Positions 57,083 to 64,000 of a stretch of DNA of 64,000 nucleotides are shown here, one piece after another (the stretch's first letter is position 1; each line of letters begins with the position of its first letter). The notes under the pieces were generated by a model. The model saw nothing but the letters and a program-made list of their open reading frames with translations, made no database searches and was not told the DNA's origin. Both the position numbers and the translations under genes were made by a program. The DNA is from Cryptocoryne crispatula var. balansae. Its lineage: Eukaryota; Streptophyta; Magnoliopsida; Alismatales; Araceae. The stretch lies in assembly GCA_036172225.1 (NCBI GenBank), contig CM069930.1, positions 23,758,530-23,822,529 on the forward strand. Reading direction: 5' to 3'.

Positions 57083-57913
57083 ATCTCTATTTTAGAGTTG
57101 ATCAAAAGATGCAAAGTCCATCAAGAGGTTCTCCAACAATACTTACAGCGGGTGATGGTGAATGAGAGCCTCCCCCCAGAAAAGATCTCATCAGTTCTGG
57201 TCCCAAGAAGTGAGTACCCTTCCCTTACATTCATAAAGGAAGAGTTGGCCGACCCGGAAATAAGGAAATGTGCCTTATGCATCACAGTCCACATCAACGG
57301 AGTAGGCATTAAGTCATGTTTGGTCGATACCGGAGCCTCCATTAATGTTCTGCCACCAGAAACATTACATCTTTGTAAAATTTCTGAAGAGGATGTCCGG
57401 CCATCTCAGATAACAGTGACCGCATACGATAATTCAAAGAAACCCGCTGATGGCATAGTTACATTGGATATCAAGCTCGCACCCCGAACAATCACTGTTT
57501 ACTTTCACATACTTGAGATGGATCCAACATACAAAGCTATTCTGGGATGGCCCTATTTGGAAGCACTAGAGGCAGTCGCCTCCACCAATCACCAGTGTCT
57601 CAAATTCTCTTACAAGGGACAAGTGATTAAGGTGACGAGCATGCCCTTAGACCATCCATCTCCTCCACCACCACCCCTCGGGTTGCCAAACAAGCCGATT
57701 TTGACAATCTTGGATCTTCCAGAAATAAGAAGGCAGCCCAGGCAAGTGTGGAGAAGAAAAAGAGAGAAAAATGAAACTATTGGGTGGCATATAATGAAAA
57801 GTTTGGGATACCAAGAAGGCCAAGGACTAGGCAAAGAACTGCAAGGCATAGCTGAGCCAATCAATCCAGTGAGGTTACAACCAAAAAGCGGGGTTGGGTA
57901 TGACGGTAATTGA
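57083..57913 (+). pseudogene. pro: Aspartic protease with C-terminal G-patch
   Basis: It is in the same frame as the gag upstream, separated only by the TGA at 57080. Counting from 57098, residues 77-88 are DTGASINVLPPE, the aspartic protease active site. Residues 136-156 include HILEMDPTYKAILGWPYL. Residues 227-268 form a G-patch: IGWHIMKSLGYQEGQGLG then GIAEPINP, with the spaced glycines and aromatic residues of that fold. G-patches bind nucleic acid or helicases and follow the protease in betaretroviruses and in some plant Ty3 elements. The frame ends at 57913 with no RT after it. Confidence 0.82.
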
Positions 57914-59479
57914 AAATATTTCTTAGTATTGAAGATTTTTCAGTTTATTTGAGTTTTAAATTTTTATGGGTGTAAGACTAAAATTAAATACAAATGAATG
58001 TTTTAATTTTTTTGTTTTGAATATTTTGCAAGACTAAAACTTAATACAAGGGCATGTAATTAAAATATTTTTATTTTGAAAATTTTCAAGTTTTTTTGAG
58101 TTTGAAAATTTTTTATTTGTTTGTCTTTTGAAAAGTTGCAAACTTTTGTAGAGAACTTCGCCAAGTCCTAACCACTTGGAATGGGTGCCCCTAATTGTTC
58201 TCCAAAAGGCAAGAACTCAAACTTTTTTTTGAGTTTGAAAATTTTTTTTTTATTTGTTTGTCATTTGTCTTGATCCACTTGGAATGGGTGCCCCTAATTG
58301 TTCTCCAAAAGGCAAGAACATGCACCATGTGTAAGAGTAGAGGCATTTTCATTCGAAATCCATTAGACCTTTAATCTTTAATCAGCTAAGTTATGCCTAG
58401 ATTTGGTCAGTCTACCCTATCCATAGGGGTTAACTAAGAAAGAAAATTGATGGTAAGTCTTTGGTAAACTTCAGAGATGTCGAATTCATTTATCTAGCAA
58501 TGCCCAATTTCCCATTGGAGTTCAGTCACTTCGGGTCCTTCCTTCTTTTATTGATTTGCCCATTTTTCGTTACCCACATTCAAATATGATTTTTATTTTT
58601 TCTTATTTGACTTAAGAGGTTCATTTCCCATCTTTTGAAGCATTTTGTATTCTTTTCTTGGGTTATTTTTATGATACTCATTTAGATAGATCTTTTCTTT
58701 TGTTGATCTGAGGAGTCATTGCCTATCTTTTGGCACCTTTTTCTTTCGAGAAGTTGAACCTTTTCAGATGGCCCCCTACTAGGGTGGCAGACACTTTTAA
58801 TACTCCCTCCTCTAGCCCCCTACATCCACCTTCCTTCTCTAAAAATAAGAAGTGAAAGATAGGGTCAACCTTCCTTCTCTAGACTTCACCTAGTTTTCTT
58901 TCTAGTGTCTGGCCATTAAGATTCCAAAATCTTAGCTTGTGGTGTGAAGTATGGTGCCTACTCTTGATTCCTAAATAACAAGTTAGGGCACCTAAGAGCA
59001 AATAGAATTTATGTCAATAACAACCATCCTCTAAATTTTTATGTTTTTTTTGTGATTTTCATAGAAAGCATTTTTTAAGTAGAATTAATTCTATAGATGA
59101 TTCACTTTGCCTTGCCTGACACCACTCATTATCTTTTCGATATTTTTATACTAGTTGGGATTATATTTAAACAACATATAATTGAACTCCCTCAGCTATC
59201 CTCTCTAAGCATAAAATTTTTAAGTCTATTTTGACATGTTACAGTTGCATGAAGTATGTTAGACTCATAAATTCTTTTGAAATCATTATCTTGAAGATAA
59301 GATGATAATGTTGAATACATGCATGCAATACCTAAGAGAAGATAAAGTCTGCTATTGGCAACAACATTGCCTAGATGGTGTTGTTGGTGCTTGTTCATGC
59401 CTTGTCCTGCCTTGTTGCTCATGCTTCTTCCCATTTGGTGATAGATTAATAATTTTAGTCAATATGATGATGGGGAGAT
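57914..59479 (+). other. Non-coding region after gag-pro with a 45-bp direct repeat
   Basis: The sequence is AT- and T-rich. A perfect 45-bp repeat starting ccacttggaatgggtgcccc occurs at 58172-58216 and 58275-58319. A gttgacc-rich stretch with two ccttccttctcta copies lies at 58820-58890. No RT or other pol sequence is seen. Confidence 0.65.
58172..58319 (+). repeat. 45-bp perfect direct repeat
   Basis: Copies at 58172-58216 and 58275-58319 are identical, separated by a T-rich spacer. Confidence 0.9.
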
Positions 59480-61860
59480 GTAGACGAATTGCAAGAGTTG
59501 GCATTTAATGATGGCATTAAGGGTCAAGATATCATTATGGAAATTTTCTACTTTATTAGAAAACAAGAGTTGTTTCCTATATGAAAAGAAATGAGACAAA
59601 TATAGGCTTGGGAGAATGATAAAAGAGGGGCTTGCAGACCTGACAAAATGAGGTGGGACATGATGGCCTAATTCAAGAAGGTGAAGTGGAATCATGGTCC
59701 CAAAGATCGATGGTGATGGGCTTTTCAGCCCTATTCAAGAGAACTAAGGGGCACGATGACTTATATTAGAGGGTTGAGAGGCATGATAGCCTAATTTTGA
59801 AAGGTGAGGGACTCAACGGTGAGATTCAAAATGATGTGGGCCATGAGGGCCATTTGAAAGTTGTGGGCACATGATGCCTAGTTGAATAATCAAGGTATGA
59901 TGGCCCAATTCAAGAAGGTGAAAAGTAATCTTAGTCTTAAAAATTGATGATGATGGGCTTGATGACCCAAAGACTGATGGCAATAGACTCATGGGCCTAA
60001 ATTGAAAATGGGCACAAAGGCCTGCCTTGGAATACTGAGGAGGGTACGATGGCATAATTTATAATGATGAGGGCACGATGACCCTATTGAAGGTGGTGGG
60101 CATGTGGTGCCTAGTTGAAGGGGTGGGCATGAAGGCCCAATTCAAGAAGGTGAAAATAGGATCAAGGACCAGATTTGGGTGACGAAGGGATCACAGGCCT
60201 GGACTCATAGGCCCAGATAAGACAAATGATGGGGCCATGGGCCCAATTGAGAAGGGTGATGGGGTGGTGGGCCCACTTGAGTAAGATAGAGGATGTGATG
60301 GCATGATCTTAAGAAGACAAGGGGTGCAATGGCCCAATCTCGAGAAGATGAGGGAGTGATAGCCCAATTCAGAAAGATGAGGGCAAGATGACCCAATTGA
60401 AAGATGAGAAGCATATGGCCTAAGTTGTGATGGCTTGATTGAAGGACATGATTAAAACGTGGGCACAGTGGCTTTATTGGAAAAGCATAATAAAAAAAAC
60501 ATAGGTGCAATGGCTAAATTAAAAAAGCATGATTAAAAATATGGGCACTATGGCTTGATTGAAAAAGCATGATTAAAACATGGGTGCTACAACCCGATTG
60601 GAAACATGGGTGTCACGGTTTGATTTAGTAGTGGAGTTGGGCGCATGAGTCCGATTGGAGAAGTTGGGCACATGAGTCCTTAACTAAAAGACGTGTGTGC
60701 TTGGGCCTAACTAGAAGAATATTGGTCGTATGGGCCTAATTTAGAAGAATGGGCATGATAGCCCGATCTTAAGAAAAGTAGGGAGTGGGCTCAGTAGTTT
60801 GAATAGAAAAAAGGGGCTCATTGGTTCGATGGTTGCAATCAAGCCTAAGGGCTAGACTTTGGTATGATGGGCAGGAGAGCCTAACTTGGCAAATGGAGGT
60901 GGGCTTGTGGGCTTGACTTGGAGGAATGGGAGTAGACACATATAACCATTGGGAGGAATAGAGAGCATGAGCCTGGTGATAGAGAAAATAATGGGCACAT
61001 GGACCCAATAGTAGAGGAGGGATTTGGCCACATGGACCTAGTTTAGATACAAGGGTACGGGGGACCTAATTGTTGAAGAGAGGTACATAGACTCGATTAA
61101 GAGGGTTGAGCATGAAGGCTCGATCTTGAAGAGTAATGGGCATAAGGGTCCAATTTTGAATGATGGGCCTATATGCGCGATAGAGTTGGGTGACAGGTGT
61201 GTGGGCAGGATTTAGAAAGATGATAGTGGGCTCGCGGGCCTGATAGGGATGGATAGAGTGAGGGCCATGACCCTAGGATTGATGGTAGTGTTGAAGGAGG
61301 GGTGTGTGGGGCCAATTACAATTGATGATAGGCACACAACCTCGACACAAAAGGATAGAGTGGGGGCCATGCCCCGAGAATTGATGGTGAAGTTAATGGA
61401 GGGGTACTTGGACTTGACTAAGATTGGTAGGCATAAGGGCTGAACATGGAAGGGTAGGAAGGGCCCAATTCAGGAGAGTGGGCATGTGGGTCCAGTCTAG
61501 GAGAATGATGGGCACAAGGGCCTGATGTGAAAGAGTGTTGGACCCTTGGGCCCGATTTATAAGAATGATGGGTGCATGGGCCTGGTTTAGAAAGGTGATG
61601 AGCACGTGGGGCCCAATTTGGGAGAAAGATGGGCATGAGGACCTGATTCTAAAGGAGGGGCATGCGGATCCGATTAAGAAGGATGGTGGGCACAAAAACC
61701 CAACTTATGTGGCCACTAGACACTGAGGCCCGGTTCAAGAAAAATGAGTGAGGTCTTGAGGGTCTAGTTTAAGAGAATTGGAGTGGGCTTGTAAGCCCGA
61801 GTGTCGAAGGTGGGCCTAATGGCCCGATTAGCTAAAGTTAGAGTAGGGGAGAGGGTCTGC
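59480..61860. repeat. Long degenerate tandem array, 2.4 kb
   Basis: Dozens of units of about 40-60 bp recur, with words such as gatgggcacaagggcc, gcccaattcaagaagg, ggcacgatgacccaatt and atgggcctaatttag. Units are strongly diverged. The theme resembles arrays found beside the Tat integrases in this window, suggesting a 3' UTR origin. Confidence 0.75.
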
Positions 61861-62899
61861 ATGGTAGAAGGAGGTCTAAATAATCCCTTACCCTAGACCC
61901 AACTATTTGAATGTGTTGACTAACCCAAACCTAACGGGTTGCCTTGTAGATGGATGCCTAGTTGGAGGGAATCCTAGAATTCCCTTCCCCCAGACCCAGT
62001 TGCTCAGACAATCGTTGAATAATCCAACCCTTGCTAGCTTGCAATTAGATTTTCTCTTCCCTTTATCTTTCTTGACTAGTTGCCTCTTGGATGACCTTGA
62101 TATCCTCAAGGGTCAAGGAATTGATCATGGGCTATATTTCTTCTCCTCTAGTTGTTCCCCTTTCACAAAATGATTATTCAAACTCCCAATCATTAGGGTT
62201 AATCTTACCTTGACCTTCCTTCACTTGGGAGATGATTCTTGAAATCCAACTCCGTCCCTCAAGATTAAAAATAGGGTTTGCATAAGTTATGCTATCCCCT
62301 ACAATGCTTTGCCTAAGCCCTTGCTAGCTTGATCTCCATGATTTTTCACCCTAGGTTGCTAAGCATTGGCTTCTCCCAATATTTTTCAATGATAGAGAGT
62401 GTGCCTTGGTTTAGGATTCTTGAGAGGTGGAGATAATCGCTAGAGTGTTAGGTTTAGGTAGATCATTATCAATTTTGATTTCATATTCTTCTATATGTAA
62501 ATTATATCCTTGATCAGTTTCCTCCTAAATTTTTTCAAGGGTGGATGATGTATCTGGCTAAGAGTCAAATATGGAAGGATCATTGACTCTGAGTTTGGAT
62601 TCCTCTACTAGTTGAATTAGTTCATGATTGATTGGCTCTTGAGACACGGTCAAGATTGAGATGACCGGATGGCAAATAAGGGGAGCCAACTCTAATTTTG
62701 GGGTGAGGGCACAAACTATTGAAAGAGATTGATTATGATTAACTAGTTGTCGAGGTTGTTAAAAAATAATGATTTGTTCAACTAGCTGAGGTTGAGATGC
62801 AATTGTTTGAAGAGTCTTGGGTTGAATGAATAATTGAGGTTGAGAAGCCAAAGGTTATTGCGTAACTGGCTAAGGAGGATGATCCATGAATTGTACAAC
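61861..62899 (-). other. Degenerate sequence between array and minus-strand gag
   Basis: No intact gene is present. On the minus strand, Gln/Leu-rich fragments near 62700-62900 probably continue the Gag C-terminal region. Confidence 0.4.
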
Positions 62900-64000
62900 T
62901 TGTTATGGTTAAAGGGCCAATTGAGGCAAGGAAGCAACTAGTTGAGCAATTAGTTGAGGAGGATGATTTTTATGAGTTCGATGGAGTTGTTGAGGGGTAA
63001 CCCTATGTTGTGAAGTGCTCCTAGGTGAGTGCCTAGGTTTTTCTAATGGCTTCTCTAAAATGTTGGCATTCCCACTTTCATTGAGGACTTGATGTTCAAG
63101 ATTGGATAGCTCCATTATTGGTGTGTCTTTAAGTTAAGCTTAAATGTATCTTTCCTTTTCATACAAATTATGAAAATCCATGGGATAATGTAAGACCAAA
63201 ATATTTTTCAAAATTGATATGGTTAGCAATGATTATCTTGACTAACTCTAGCTCAAAGACTGCATATGCGAGTTTTTCAATCTTTAATCTCCATCTATCA
63301 GCATATTGTGTGAATTCTTCATCCTCTCACATTTTATCGACCATAAGATCAATAAGTGAATAGTCCAGCTCAACAAAATCCTTATATCTTTGCAAAAAAT
63401 TTACCCTGACTATGTCAAAGTTACTTGCCTCTATCAAATTGAGTGAATAAAACCACTCTAGGGCTATCCCATCTAGAGATTGTCTAAACCGAAAGCTAGG
63501 GCCTTCCGGTCATTTGCCATTAAGATACATAAATTCCTTAATGTGGACAAATGGATCATTGGTTCCATCATAGCATTGATAGACTAGTGTTTAAGAAGGA
63601 GGATGTAGGGGAGTGAGAGAATAGAGATTTTGGGGGTTGCTAGGGATCTACAAAATGCTTGAGTTCATTGTATTTTTTCTCTAAGTGGTTGAGCTCATTA
63701 ATCATGGCCTGATTAACCAAAGGCTCTTGGGTGATGGGAGAAGGGGGCTGCATCGGAAGGCATGTAGAAGGTACCTAAATGGGTGTAAGGTGAGCCAATG
63801 TAGTAAAATGAGCAGGATTCGGCCGTGAGTAAAGTGGGGGCCTAGAAAAAGTAGTTGGGCTAGAATGGTGAAGGTCGGGAAAGATTTGTGTGGGTAAGCC
63901 CAAGCCAAATGTGCCTATGCTTGAATAATATTGAGAAGAATTAGGGACAATGGGTGCATAGGCCAAGGGCCATGAAGAATTGGCACAGGCCGAGTCCATA
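62900..64000 (-). pseudogene. gag: gag of a Tat-lineage element, minus strand, 5' end outside window
   Basis: Reading from the right edge there is a Pro/Ser-rich N-terminal part, then QEPLVNQAMINELNHLEKKY, a coiled-coil-like helix, then YDGTNDPFVHIKEFMYL. The capsid follows as SFRFRQSLDGIALEWFYSLN, LIEASNFDIVRVNFLQRYKD and QYADRWRLKIEKL (about 63600-63250). The capsid order matches the plus-strand gag at 55400. Stops interrupt it near the FMYLNGK block and after LMVDKM. A Pro/Gln-rich segment to 62900 corresponds to the Gag linker. Confidence 0.75.

Noticed and set aside
59480..61860. CRISPR-like array
   Set aside because: Units are degenerate throughout with no constant repeat/variable spacer pattern, and the setting is a plant retrotransposon.
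1..64000. A defence island, biosynthetic cluster or other new multi-gene system
   Set aside because: Apart from one host exon and one doubtful remnant, every coding signal belongs to transposable elements, and nearly all are broken.

Overview
This window is almost certainly nuclear DNA of a flowering plant with a repeat-rich genome. It is packed with plant-type transposable elements: Tat-lineage Ty3/gypsy elements with a second RNase H, an L1-clade LINE carrying an RNase H domain, hAT and CACTA DNA transposons, MITEs and a SINE. The only host-gene signal I can defend is the first exon of a SINAT-type RING E3 ubiquitin ligase. The species, and whether it is a monocot or dicot, cannot be fixed from the sequence. 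There are no rRNA or tRNA genes, CRISPR arrays or bacterial-type operons.

Layout. 1-19459: the 3' part of a decayed Tat-lineage element (gag, protease, RT, RNase H, archaeal-type RNase H, integrase, a 3' untranslated region with two tandem arrays, and a 3' LTR). A solo LTR of another family (9345-12817) sits in its 3' array. A hAT transposon with a perfect 8-bp target-site duplication (15379-19016) sits in its LTR. 19460-21137: a third, minus-strand LTR of the 9345 family. 21138-23071: GC-rich LTR-like sequence. 23072-27462: a tandem LTR-short internal-LTR-short internal-LTR array on the minus strand. 27700-28375: remnants of a Myb/SANT-like protein. 30157-30396: the orphan SINAT exon 1. 31226-31548: a Tourist-like MITE. 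32437-32666: a GC-rich SINE with a 15-bp duplication. 33031-42314: a full-length minus-strand L1 with a perfect 14-bp duplication, split by a solo LTR (34001-37062, duplication CATTT). 43234 to about 49.65 kb: a CACTA end containing a poly(A) retroposon, which contains a hAT transposon. 50307-50844: a hAT-type MITE. 50240-64000: rearranged pieces of a second Tat-lineage family: an LTR, 3' arrays, a minus-strand integrase abutting a plus-strand gag-protease with a G-patch, a long degenerate array, and a minus-strand gag that runs off the window.

The elements do not form a pathway. They record a series of nested insertions that can be ordered. Almost every coding region is broken by stops and frameshifts. 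The observations most worth following are the three-LTR array with an almost empty interior, the two hAT copies whose terminal repeats have drifted in step, the GC-rich SINE, the nested poly(A) insertions at one target site, and the isolated SINAT exon. I found no evidence of a new defence or enzymatic system.
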